Positions 11,234-22,670 of a stretch of DNA of 41,106 nt are shown here, piece by piece. A program made the position numbers and the translations under genes. Every line of letters begins with the position of its first letter. Within the stretch, counting starts at the first letter, position 1. This stretch comes from Cyclaneusma minus (Eukaryota > Ascomycota > Leotiomycetes > Marthamycetales > Marthamycetaceae). The notes under the pieces are model-generated. The model was not told the DNA's origin. It did not search any database and saw only the letters and a program-made list of their open reading frames with translations. Location of the stretch: assembly GCA_037179335.1 (NCBI GenBank), contig JAKZHN010000072.1, forward strand, positions 1-41,106, read 5' to 3'.

Positions 11234-14200
11234 ATGGCCCGACAAGCAACCTCGCCTCTCATGGCACAGCTCCGCCAGCCCAGATCTCCTGCCGAACAGA
11301 TCGATTCCCTCCGTGCTTTGAAACACGAAATCATAGGCCATCAGCAGAGGAAGGAGATGTGGGTTGGCCAGGGCGCTCTCGAGCCGGTTGTTCGCGCTCT
11401 GAATGATAACAAGGACATTGCGCGCCAGAATGGAAAGGAACGCTTTGATCGAGATGCTTCTCATCGCCGCGCCCTCAGCGAGGCCGAGACGATCCGCTTA
11501 GAGGCTGTGTATATCATTGGGAGCATAGCAGCTGGTAAGGACTTGTATACCACTTTGCCGGACCAGAGATATATGCGCGCGGGTGGACCCTTTATCTGAA
11601 TTATATGGAAATCATTGTATCATCAGTATATACTGACAGAGACATAAACAGGTGGACCGTCTTTCGTTCCTTTCCTCCATTCGGCCTCTGCTGTCCCAAC
11701 CATCCTCCAAAACCTCTGTCCTTCCAAGAATCACCCCCAGCTAGTACTTGCTACCTTACGAACTCTATACTCCATAGTCGATTGCATAAGCCTGTCGTCC
11801 ACGCCTCAAGCATTGACATTGTCTATTCTGGCTGAATATCTCTTTTCTCGAAGGAATATGGCTTCATTACGACAGATCCTATTCCAGTCTTCTGCCGCCG
11901 GAGTCGTCCAGGCCCAGATTTCCATATCAGCATCCTTGATTAGTAGTCTATGCGCGGAGGAGCGTCACCAGCTGGGGCTGGCCAATTCTGGGGTTCTCGA
12001 CGCTCTTGCTACTCGGTTGGCAAGTTTTGCTGTTGCGCAAGGGATGGTGATCCCAGGAACCACCATGCCTGAATCAGTCCCACCCCCAGCTCCACATACT
12101 ATGAATATCGCGGCCATTCTCGAAGCTATTACCACCATTATATCCGACTCCAAATACAGAGCCTCCCAGTTTTTGTGCTCAAGCGCTATTCAGGCAGTTT
12201 TCCACAGGACTTCACTGAGTGAGATTATGCTGTCTCCTGGACCTGGCTTTGGTGCTCTAGGTGGTGACCTTGGCCCGATGGATCTCCATCTCCCCCATCT
12301 TGCTGCTGTGCAAGCCCGGAATTCCATTCTCCATATTTCGGCATTCCCTCCTTTGGGATCATCTGGGTCAACAGACCAGCTAGCTCAGCTCAACAGAACA
12401 CAACGCTTCAGCAATACGGCTGGTATGTGGCCCGGATTTCACGGGGCAGAGGGTGACTCTAGCTTCCAAGACAGTAGCATTTCCAGCCTAGATGAACCGG
12501 AGAGCCCCTTGGTTGCTTATCTGATCTGGCTGACCAGAACCTTGACTGGGCTTGACCGCGTGATGGCTGCATCTGTCCTCACTGCACTCTGGCGAACGGG
12601 TCTTGCCAATAAGAGTCGTGAAACCGCTCTTGGCTTGCTCATTGTGCCCATTATTGCTCGTCTCCTGGACGATGACTCTCAGCCTAAGACTAAAGAAAGT
12701 CACACAGACAGCGATGCCATAGCCATTAACCAGCTCATCAAGGAGCGGGCTCCAGCTGTACTTGCCACGTTGGTAACAGACAGTGAGCATTTGCAGAAGG
12801 CCGCCATTGACGCTGGGGTTGTGAGCAAGCTGTCAAAAATGATCAAAGTGGCATACGACCCTGTCGACGATAGCATGGAGCATCGTGGATGGTCTCCCGA
12901 TGCCGAGAATTCTTCCGGGGCTTTTGACTCATCAGAGCCCTCCTGTTTTCCACGGCTCCTTGTCCACAAGATCAAAGTCAGAGAACATGCACTGAAGGCA
13001 ATTGCCGCTCTTGTGTCGTTCAAAGACGAGTACAGGAAGGCTCTGATAGACCAAGGAGTCGTGCCTTATATCGTGGAGTCGTTGAAGCCACAACCTGGAA
13101 AGCCCTCCTCAAAAGTACACGACAGCTCCGAGAAAGCCAAACAGGAATCCGATAGTAGTCAAGAGAAGCCTCGTGGATATGGTACAAACCCCGTGTCCGT
13201 TCTCATCGCCGCCAGCGGAGCCGTTCGTGCCATCTCTCGCTCAGTGAGCATACTGAGAACTACTTTGATCGACAATGGCGTGGCAATGCCTGTTTTCAAG
13301 CTCATGCAACATCCAGACGTAGAAGTGCAAATTGCTGCTACAGCTGCGGTTTGCAATTTGGTGACAGACGTCAGCCCTATGCGCGAGGTAGGAGCCCATG
13401 TTATAGTTGAATTGGCCAAGCTAAGACAGAGACAGACCATCACTGAAGCTGGTGTGCTTGGAATTCTCTGCGACCATGCTAAGTCGGTAAACGCCAGACT
13501 CCGTCTAAATGCGGTATGGGCGTTGAAGCATTTGATATGCTCAGCACCCAACGATTTGAAGAAGAAGGGCTTGGAAGAGCTGGGTCAAGGTTGGCTTGTT
13601 CGCCTGATCTGTGACGACCAAGAAGATGAGGCACTCATGTCTCGAGCAAAATCCGATGTATTCAGAAGACGAGACGCTGACGAGGACGAAGACATGGATG
13701 AAGACATGGAGAATTCAGATCCCGATATGAAGGCATCCTACGCCTCCAGCCAACGTAGCAAGGCTAACGCGCGGCTCGAAGCTCTTCGTGATCTAGAAAC
13801 GAACCCAGAGCGGCGAGCTCGGAACGACGATGTAGCCGTACAAGAGCAAGCCCTCGACTTCATCCGCAACTTTATTGGACTCGGCGCAAACGGCACCGCC
13901 GAAACGACCGAGATGATTGACACTCTCCTCAGCGCCCTCGGACAGGACCAGCTCTTCGACATTCTCGCCTCCAAGCTACGCTCCAAAATCATCAACCCCT
14001 TCAACAAGCGCACCTCGTCCTCAATCGGCGAAACCCGTGTTTTACCTCCCCCACCGGAAATCATCACCGCCGTCATCATGATTCTCGTGCACATGGCAGC
14101 CAGCATACCTCGCCATCGCCAGCTAGTCATCGCCCAAACAGAACTCTTGAAATTGCTAGTTCCGCAGTTCCAGCATCCGAGCAAGGAGGTGCGCATTGGA

Positions 14201-14401
14201 CTGTGCCATTTGCTGACGAATTTGACGTGGAGGGAGGATCAGCAGGGCGACGGACACGCGAGTGTGCAGCGCGCGAACGAACTCAAGAGCCTGGGCTTCA
14301 TGGAGAAGCTGAAGGCGTTGCAGAATGATGTGGAGCTGGATGTTAGGGAGAGGGCGAAGCCTGCGCTTTGGCAGATGAGTCAGGGGTTCTTATCGCAGTG
14401 A
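11234..14401 (+). CDS. Armadillo-repeat protein, ARMC8/Gid5 (Vid28)-like
   Basis: Probable scaffold subunit of the GID/CTLH E3 ubiquitin ligase, which in yeast holds substrate receptors and mediates degradation of gluconeogenic enzymes. Exons are 11234-11534 and 11652-14401; the 117-nt intron (GTAAGG ... AAACAG) splits a Gly codon and the join reads IGSIAAGGPSFVPFLHSAS. The product is 1016 residues. It starts with the ARMC8-like pattern of a short basic N-terminus followed by QIDSLRALKHEIIGHQQRKE. Helical repeats then run almost throughout: typical segments are REHALKAIAALVSF, EVQIAATAAVCNLVT and NARLRLNAVWALKHLI. A linker around residues 770-800 is strongly acidic (DADEDEDMDEDMENSD), followed by more repeats up to the C-terminal VRERAKPALWQMSQGFL. 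The armadillo fold is clear. The GID5 assignment rests on overall pattern and length and is less certain. Confidence 0.85.
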
Positions 14402-15369
14402 GATCTTCTGCGGTTTTAATGATTTAACGAGCGTGCCAGGGACCGGGAGTGGAAGGAGCACTGGTGCTGTTTCTGGTGGCGTGGTTTTGTTTTTGGGTGG
14501 CCGGTATGGAACTTGCCTGACATCAAAATTGTGATTCCTGCTTCATGGCTCGATAGTGCTAGGGATCTGGTGCGGCAAAATTTGCTCAAGCTCATCTGGC
14601 CCTCATCAGAGGCCCTCGAGGCGGTCTGTTAACAATAACATGAACGGAAATAATTTCAAGTATGCAGACCCCGTAACGACGGAATCATGGAGCTCAAATT
14701 ATCCAAGACTTCAGCAACAACATTGTGACTTTGCTCTTGCGTCTTGATAGGAAAGGGGGGTTTGTAGTTGGCTTCCGCGTTTTGTCAAAGCGTTGTATTT
14801 GATATATAAGCTATGTTAGGAAAAGAGTCCTCGTATCCAACAAAGTCAGTACAGAAGGGACCCATTGATTCTGGAGGCAAGCGTGCACAGCACGTGACGG
14901 GGCGTGATCTCTGCTAGATTTTGTTGCGTATCGCAACTATCGAATGACGCAATGGGTGCTGCTATGCTTGCTCGGAGCTCCATTGCTTATTCTGCCAACA
15001 TTTTTTCCCTGGGACTCTTTAGCACCACTTGAAGATATACAATAGAAGGGGTGTACAGGAGATGGGAGTGAATTCACGTAATAAGCATAATTTCCACATA
15101 TTTGTTGCACTTCGACAGAGAAGGATGCTCACTGTCCTAGGAGCAGCTTCATCTATAGTCAGGCTGGAGGAGCTTTTCAGAATTTCTCTACACTTTGCAT
15201 TCGTCTCCTATCAATGTGGAATTCGGGACTGGAGGATCATGGGGTTGTCGTGACATTCCGGGGTAGTAGGGAACTGTCGGGGAAATATCAGAGCGTGACA
15301 GCTGTAGACTGAGGTTTAGTAGTTTACGCTCGAGCGTGCGGAACTTCGGTCAAGAAATCTTGATTTTTG
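14402..15369. other. Gap without recognised gene
   Basis: This contains the 3' region of the armadillo gene and intergenic sequence. Only short open frames are present and none looks coding. I see no repeat or RNA gene. Confidence 0.5.
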
Positions 15370-15790
15370 CTCTCTGGTAGGACACTGCTAACCCTTTCAC
15401 CGCCATCAAGTCCTTCACTCACCTCCGCTTCCTCTCCGCTTCCCGTCTAGCTAGCCGACACACCCGCAGAATTGGCATCTGGTCGCTTCTTTCAGCTCGT
15501 CCAACCAGCAAGCTTCAGTTCCACCACATTCCTTTCTCACCTGCAGTCTTTGTTGACTCCAGCCCCTGCTCAATAAACGCGTCGCGCATCCCCAACTTCT
15601 ACCTGCCACTCCTTCGTCCACTCGCGCAGAACCATCGCGAGGCTCTCCCTCCCAACGATCATCCGACAAGGCCATTGCAAGCCATCGCATACCACCGCAG
15701 CCAAAGCTCGCCCTGCTCCCAGAACTCTCATCACATTTCTCGCCCCAACAAGTCCACGCGCCCCTTCCCAGAACCCTCCAACACGCAACC
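15370..15790 (+). promoter_or_regulatory. ATG-free pyrimidine-rich leader
   Basis: About 420 bases upstream of the next start codon are C/T-rich and contain no ATG on the + strand. This is the pattern of a long unobstructed 5' UTR or a CT-rich fungal core promoter. The gene's start at 15791 has a good context (CAACCATGG). Confidence 0.5.
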
Positions 15791-16312
15791 ATGGTTTCCC
15801 AACGCCTACACAACAACACCGGCCTCAACCAAAAGTTGAACGGCACCGGAAGTGCCTGGATCATGCGCCCAACCCGCGCCTTCATGATCGCCATCTGCCT
15901 CTACTTCCTCATCAGCTTTGCCGGCTTTGCTGCCGCGCATCCTGTCCACGACCAGAATGCGTTCTGTGACGGCATTCCCGACATTCGTGGATCTATGCTC
16001 AAGGAGATGAAGGTCTGCGACGGTGTGGGTGCTACATCGGAAGCTTGTGAACTTATGACTGCTTTGTACAACTTCAGAGGGACGTGTGCTTGCTTAAGAA
16101 TAACATGGAACGGATTGAGAAGGGAATGGGTGTGCTTGAGGAGGTGGCTGGAACGATGGATGGAATGACGAGAGAGGTGGAGGCGTTGGCTGTTTCAAAG
16201 GTAGGCCCTTCGCATCTCATGAAGTTGTCTTGTACGAATTGAAGAACGGTCGCTGACAGATGAACAGAGGCAGACATACGGTCACCGCAGCGTCATCGAG
16301 CAGTTGGTCTGA
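15791..16312 (+). CDS. Small signal-anchored or secreted protein of unknown function
   Basis: I do not recognise the family. Residues 31-49 form one hydrophobic segment after a basic stretch, ending AAAHPVHD, which fits a signal peptide or signal anchor; Met25 could be an alternative start giving a classic signal peptide. The first frame ends in unrelated sequence, whereas another frame from about 16051 is clearly coding: a helical, charged segment (KNNMERIEKG, then DGMTREVEALAVSK) followed by a canonical 67-nt intron (16201-16267, GTAGGC ... GAACAG, CGCTGAC branch) and a last exon ending SVIEQLV at 16312. The model given here uses a 53-nt intron at 16025-16077 (GTGGGT ... TTCAG). All joins are then phase 0 and the product is 133 residues. 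The alternative is a one-base deletion near 16075, because the skipped segment also reads well. Downstream exons are firm; the 16025-16077 step is not. Confidence 0.6.
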
Positions 16313-17342
16313 TGGCTGAATGCACGGAGTCGACTTGATCCTATGGCCCTGCTTTCCAGATTGCGCATCAAGCTTTCGAATACGCTGTCCGGCTGAGAAC
16401 TATACCCATACGAACACAACAACAGAACGGAACGACTTGTCATCGACTCGGAATATGAAAGAATACTCGTACACGTCGTTCTACCACAAGCTTGGACGGC
16501 ATGCAAACGCTCAAATCCCCGTCCCCCACACCCCCAGGAATCAACAGCAACACAGTCATTACAGTCTCTTGTCTCGAATTTCCTTGTCAGAAGCGCTGCA
16601 CAAAATGGATCGAGGCCCCGAAGGGCACACCTTCTCGCTCGTTGCTCTATCTTGAACAGTCAGAAGAGGTATGCAAGCATCGAACAACAAACTTCTTGCA
16701 AGCCTCTGGGACATCTCCGGCACCAGACCGGATGCCTTCCTTCATGGACAGGAAAATCACCTGGTATGGTGAATCATGGGAATAGTTGAGGAGGAACCTC
16801 GGTGGAGAAAGACTGCTTGTGTAAGCTCAGAATGGTTTGGTCTTCGAAGGAAGTCTGTGACCTATGGTAGTCTTTCAGTTAGAGATATGGAAAATCATTG
16901 AAGAGCCACACTGCAATGCAAACGTACCCTATTGAGTGATGACTGGAGAACTGACTGTTGCGTTTACAGCAGTGGACAAACAAGTACCTAGTAATTGATG
17001 GGATCCAAACGCTGGACTACTGGATTCAAGTCGACTACCTCTAGATTGGATCTCGCAAGGTTCGGTTTACTTTTTGACTGAATTTCTCAAGCTGCCTCGA
17101 CCCATCGACCCATCGACGGACGTTGGATGTGGTAGGACAAAGATCTTCGTTAGCGGGGCTCGGAGCCTCGGGATGTGGAGGGGATCTGCCTCGGCTTAGC
17201 AGAATCCGGGGAAGCCGACCCATGCCGAAGGTGGAGTAGAACTCTCCAAGCTTCCACCAAAATCCAACTTTCTCAACAGCTGCTCCTATTGAACCTCAGC
17301 TTCAGAAATTCCTCAATTGGCTTTCAAACACAACGCAGCACA
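16313..17342. other. Gap between small secreted gene and SDR gene
   Basis: It probably holds the 3' UTR of the upstream gene and the promoter of the SDR gene. Open frames of up to about 110 codons overlap each other on both strands and show no family resemblance. Confidence 0.5.
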
Positions 17343-18453
17343 ATGGCGGAACGAGCGGCTCAGATCGCCGCACATTTGAACTACCCCAAAGGCATGCTTG
17401 CGGGGCAAGTGGCCATCATCACCGGCTCAGGTCAGGGCATTGGAGCCGAAACTGCACGATTATTCGCCAATGAAGGCGCCAAAGTGATCATTTCAGATAT
17501 CGACGGCAGTAAGTAATTGTTTCCTTCTCCATCATTCCCGGCATCTGCTAATACATTGGCAACAGCGAAAGCCAGCGAGGTAGCCAACAACATCAAATCA
17601 TCCGGCGGCCAAGCCCTCGCTGTCCCCGGTGACATGCTGGACGACAAATACCTCAAGGTCCTCGTCCAGAAGGCTGCAGAGTTTGGAAACGGCAAGATAC
17701 ACATCATTGTTAACAATGCCGGATACACATGGGACGGCGTCATCCACAAGGTGAAACTCCTGCAATACAACCTCGGACTACGCTGTCTCGCAGAAAATTG
17801 GCACATCCTTGGGGGCATCCTAGATCTACAATGAATGAACCAAATTCCCGGGCAGATGGGCCGGAAATATACGCCTGCTTGTCATTTCGCACTAGAAAAG
17901 AACAGATGCTGATCTGCTTCTTCACAATTTACAGATGTCCGACAAGCAATGGGACAACATCATCGCTCTCCACTGCACCGCCCCCTTCAAGCTCATCCGC
18001 GAAGCCTCCCCCTACTTCCGCGTCAAAGACAACGAACCTCGCTGCATCATCAACATCTCGTCGACCTCCGGCGTACACGGCAACGCCGGCCAAGCCAACT
18101 ACGGTCTTGCGAAAGCCGGAGTCACGGGCCTCACCAAAGTCATTGCCAAAGAATGGGGTCCGATGTTCGGAGTGCGAGCCAACACCATTGCGTTTGGCAG
18201 CATCGCTACGAGGTTGACGCAGGCGAAGGAGAAGGGCGCGTTCATCACGACGCCTGATGGACAGAAGATTGAACTGGGGATTCCGCAGAAGCAGTTGGAG
18301 GCGAGAGGGAAGGCCGGAAGTGAAACGGATATTCCCTTGGGCAGACCAGGGACGGCGACAGAGGCCGCGAGTAGTATTCTGGCGGTGGCGAGTCCGCTGT
18401 TTGGGTATGTGACGGGGCAGACCATTATGGTTACTGGAGGAAGAAACATGTAG
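17343..18453 (+). CDS. Short-chain dehydrogenase/reductase, FabG-like (3-oxoacyl-ACP reductase type)
   Basis: Classical NAD(P)-dependent SDR oxidoreductase. Three exons (17343-17508, 17566-17750, 17935-18453) give 289 residues. Intron 1 is 57 nt (GTAAGT ... CAACAG) and intron 2 is 184 nt (GTGAAA ... TTACAG). Motifs in order: cofactor-binding TGSGQGIG at residues 27-34; NNAG at 105-108; catalytic Ser160 in INISSTSG; Tyr173 and Lys177 in YGLAKAG; and a C-terminal GYVTGQTIMVTGG. The insert around residues 200-245 (KEKGAFITTPDGQK) is typical of a fungal FabG-like subgroup. No N-terminal targeting signal is evident. The substrate cannot be told from sequence; fatty-acid or secondary-metabolite reduction are both possible. 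The first exon contains a short lead of about 18 residues before the Rossmann fold. Confidence 0.93.
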
Positions 18454-18839
18454 GGCGGGAATCAGGGGAAGGTTAAGCAGGTGTTGTATTTGACCACGAC
18501 GTAACTTATGTGAAGAACTTATTTTACAGCAGTGTAACTCTCTCATCTTGAGTCTCGACGTAAACATCCTGGAAACAAGGCTCCTTGCTCGGCCTATGTA
18601 GCAAATTGAAGCTCAAAAACTCTTCACCTTCCGTGCAATATCAGATCTCGGCTACTGTCACTTACTTTCTAACTCTCCTTGCTTTCGATCATACTTCCGA
18701 CTGCTAGGTCCGCTACGAGTCTAGCCCAGGATTTCATCACACACCTTCGCTGCACGCCTCATCCGTAGTTGTGAGTACCCACTCCCTACGTCATGCTGCG
18801 GATTCCTGGCTCCTGGCAATGTCTCATATCTTATGTTGC

Positions 18840-19112
18840 TACAGTGCCATGAAAAAAGTCTGGATACGGCCTAAGGGTTGGGATCGATACTTGGTGATAT
18901 TTCCGATCACTTGGAGTATTCCCAACCACTTGGAGAATCCTAAAGCATCTAAGAAATTCCGAGTTATTCAGAATGTTCTCAATCGCCTCGAATATTCCGG
19001 AAGACCTGGAATATTCCTAGTCATCGGGAATTCTCCAAGTGGTCGAAAATATTCCCAATTATTGGGGTTGTTCCCAAGCATTTCGACTTTATCCAGATCT
19101 TTTTTCATCCTA
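18840..19112. mobile_element. MITE-like element, copy A
   Basis: About 273 bp, TA at both ends. The left end reads TACAGTGCCATGAAAAAAG then TCTGGATACGG. The right end, read on the other strand, gives TATAGGATGAAAAAAG then ATCTGGATAA, so the ends are an imperfect inverted repeat. The inside is filled with degenerate copies of a 19-bp unit containing GGAATATTCC-like cores. There is no coding capacity. Tc1/mariner-type ends and TA flanks suggest a non-autonomous element of that superfamily. Confidence 0.75.
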
Positions 19113-19508
19113 TACTCGTGCTAACTCTGTATCATAATCCACAGCATCTCACGGACTACACACGATCGATTCTACGATTGGGAGAAGTCTGAGTACCCGC
19201 TCAGTGAGTGGATAGGTACATAAGACAGAACCCATGACCAAGGCACGTGTTGTCAAGAAACACGATTCGGGTGTTCTCTTGTTGTTTTGATTCCCGAATC
19301 CAGCCCAAAGAATACGGTCAGCCGCCGTATACGACACTGCCATTTATCCATCTACTTACCCCAGCGTCTTCCCTGGAATCTTGCCAATGGTCGGCTCTAT
19401 GCGTTTCTTCCTTCGCATTTATCGAGTCGGGACTGACATGTATACTTTCAGCGCGAGCAACGGAGGGTATCGAGTCAAGGATCTGGATCTCCAGGACGAA
19501 ATTGCCAC
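19113..19508. other. Gap before pseudogene
   Basis: No gene is recognised. The last part (from about 19453, after a possible TTTCAG acceptor) is open in the frame of the following pseudogene and may be its upstream coding remains. Confidence 0.4.
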
Positions 19509-21955
19509 ATGGACTGGATTCAAGCGCTTTTTGATGATCCTGCACACCGCAATTACATGACCGGTATGCGGAACAAGAGTTCAAGGCCAGAACCGCCCGC
19601 AAGCGCCTCATGGAGCGACCCCCGGCTCTTCGTGACACCACTGCCTGGCACGTTGTTAACCCACTTCTACAGAAGTGGAAGGCCATAGAGGGCCGGTACT
19701 CACGAAAGAACGGCCTGGCTAGTGACGATGATGCTGAGGCTGATGAGGACGACGAGGATGTCATCGTTATGAAGTCTACTTACTTTGACAAACGCAAGGC
19801 TGTCAAGGCGGAGAAACGACTCGGAACGCCCAAGTTGTCCGTGTCCCTTCCCGGACAAAGCCCCCACAACACGGTTGACTTATCTTCGGATGATCATCCC
19901 GCTGCTTCGTCTCAGAGGATTCCTACGAAGGCTACGTCTGGTGCATCTTCTGCTTTGGCATCTGGCTCAGTACCCAGGGAATTCATCCGTCAAGAAACCC
20001 CGGAATACCTCAGCAGAAGTGGAATGCCAGAAGCCTACCCGCGTGATCGTCTCGCCCTGCCACCCATCAACCCCTACCCCGCACGCCAAAGTGATTCCTT
20101 TCTTTCTCTACTTCAATACAACCATTGCTGACTTGCACTAGGAGATCATCATGGCTTTCCTGGCTCTACGAACCCTCCTGCGCTCGAACCCGAGGAATTG
20201 CGCCCTGCGTTCGAACCAGAGAATTTGCGCCCAGCGCAAGGCCTTCTGCCCCAAACTCCTCGCAAACAAACGAAAATCGCAGTTGACGTTCAGAGAAGAA
20301 CCAAAAATCCGAGAGTTTCCTGTCGAGCGCTCTTCCCCTCCCTATGAAGAGCGACGAACCCCGAACCGCCGTCCATCTTCTAACCTCCAACCTCCTCAGC
20401 GCATCCTCCACGGTTTCGAGCGTCGTGTGACCACGCCATCACAGAGACCCCGTCCAACAACCTTCACCTCCGTCTCCGTCGATGAGTCCGGCGAACTGTC
20501 GTTTACAGTTGACCCCGAGGTTCAGCTACAGATATCCCGCTTCACACGTCAGGCTACAGAGCTGTATATCCGGGACACTCTACCTTTCATGGTAGACATG
20601 GACAATTCTGCCACATGCCTGCCTCGAATTAAAGCACTGGTACTTTCTCTGGAGCAGGGATTATCTCTACAGACCGCCATCAAAGGCTTGAATATCAGCG
20701 ATCCTGCACTGCTCTCCCGCTCGGAGGTCGTAAGTATCAATGGACGCAAACATAGTCGACAAAAGGTGATCGCTTGGTTGTCGAACCACACCACCCAGAA
20801 CACTGAGACTTTTCGCCGCGCTTTTGACAATGCCTCATGGCTTCCTGAGCACCAACTTGAATGCTCTCACCTCTGCGGGTGTCCCGTCTGTGACACCGCA
20901 GGCCACACGGTTTTGAAGCCTCATTCCGTCAATATTACCCGGAACGAATATCAGCTTAGGTATCGCAACGCCCGCCTTATGGGCGAGCCTATCCCGCAAT
21001 TTTGTGACAATGCTTCCCATAACCCGCCATGCCCTTCCCCGTTATCAGGCCATGACGCTTCATGAGACATTGAACGTCTCCATCTCCGTCGTTCGCGCCG
21101 TGACGAAAAAGTCGGAGATTGGGGCGTTTTTCCCGCCTGCAAAGACGTTGGCCTCTTTTGGTACCGCTCTTTGCGGATTTGCCTGCCCACGAAGTTTAAG
21201 ACCATTTTCCAGAAATACCAGGAGCTGTTGGATGCAATTGTGCAGTAGGCAAACCATGGCATGCATTCTGGATATTCGATTGATATATTACAGGACTCTG
21301 CCAGACCGCTGCCGTTCGACGACGATTGGGAGCAAGAAGATGAGGACATGTTCCATTAAAACCCCTAGAGAGCTGGACAGCTCTCGATGCTGACCTGCAC
21401 CTGTTCACGGCGGCCATCGAAGTGACGTTGTGGAATCGAAGCAATGTCATTTTCGGCATGACTCCCTACGCAGTCTTAGATGGACTCGCGCTTGATATCG
21501 AGAAGGTGCCGGTCGAGGTTTAGGGAGCCGTGCACGATAATCCAAATTGGCCTTCGGGACTAATTCAGAAGTTGTACGCGTTGATGACAGTATTTATTTC
21601 TAACGATATAGATATATTTAGGTATATATTGCGGACAACAATGCATTTAGAAAAAAACCAGAGCCTGTCAAACGCCGCCACAGCTCTATGGCTTAAATTG
21701 GACGCCGTCCTTAAAGTAGTCAAAGATACCCTAAAGCGCCCGCTTATCGCCGTCGAAAAGGATGAAATATCAAAGGGGTTCGAAAAGCTCGGCCCAGAAA
21801 GTTGGATTCCGCGCGACTTGGTCGCAAGACTTAATAAACGGGTGGCTCAGCAATCCGAGAAGGTTGACATCACCAATGCGGACGTCGACAACATCACCGA
21901 TTGCTGGAACGAATTAGTCCAGAATAACCTGAGCTACGGCCTTCGAACGGTGTAA
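19509..21955 (+). pseudogene. Decayed gene with a His-Me-finger zinc-loop-like domain
   Basis: Coding-like sequence runs on the + strand through most of this interval but is broken repeatedly. The frame shifts near 19560-19570, near 20300-20315 and near 21355 (one T apparently lost). In-frame stops occur at 21063 (TGA), 21246 (TAG) and about 21520 (TAG), all explainable as C-to-T changes from CGA or CAG. A good intron at 20092-20142 (GTGATT ... CACTAG with TTGCTGACTTG) shows it was once a spliced gene. The middle (20851-21035) has CSHLC, CPVC, a following His and then an ASHNPPC motif. This pattern resembles the zinc-binding loop of His-Me finger homing-endonuclease-type proteins. The N-terminal part is acidic and Ser-rich; the C-terminal part (21530-21955) is a helical domain I do not recognise. 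It is probably a repeated gene family member damaged by RIP-like mutation. The coding origin is confident, the domain name less so. Confidence 0.6.
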
Positions 21956-22670
21956 GACTATTCTAACCAATTACCATGAGCGAATTCGGAATCAATGGAC
22001 CTACTGCAAGTCAAGAAGGAGATTCTTGTGAAGAGGAAAGAGGCGGTGAAGAGGGCGAACAGAGAGGAGAGAATCGGAGAAGAGTGATGACATGGAGAAA
22101 GGCTTCGAAGGATTTGCTTGAGACAGTGTGTTGGACTTGCTTGGGTGAGCTGCTTACTTGGGAGGGAGATGTGTGGCATGGAAGGCTTCGCGGAATCATG
22201 ACAAGTGTAGCGCAGAGGGCGTAAAGTCATCTCATTGTGCTGGTAATTGTTGAGCTATGCTCATACAGGACCAAGCCCGTTTCAGCTCTTTATGTTAGAG
22301 TGTGACGAAGGCCTTTGGCAAGCTAGCCTGTTCTGGAGCATATAACTTCCTCCTTAGCTAGACTTCTCAATCTATGCCTTTTGGTCCCTACTCAACAGTA
22401 CTTAGCTTTCAGACACAATGATACTTCAGTTTCAGTCCCTTCAACCTGACATCTCCATTGCATTCTTCGTCGGTGAACAGGTAGCGTGAGGGCCGCAAGC
22501 TCCTTCCCCATTCAACAGTTGAACCGATGCGAAATCCTAGAAGGTCGCACACAACGCAATTCCTGACTTTGGAAGTCTTCTGCATTACACCTACATTTTC
22601 GGAAGCACTCATCGAACACCACGGAAACCAAACCTCATTTCACCGACTTTCTCGCCGACTTTCACTTATC
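21956..22670. other. Gap between two pseudogenes
   Basis: A coding-like helical stretch at about 21994-22090 (MDLLQVKKEILVKRKEA) may be a tail of the upstream pseudogene. Otherwise I see only short overlapping open frames. Confidence 0.35.
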
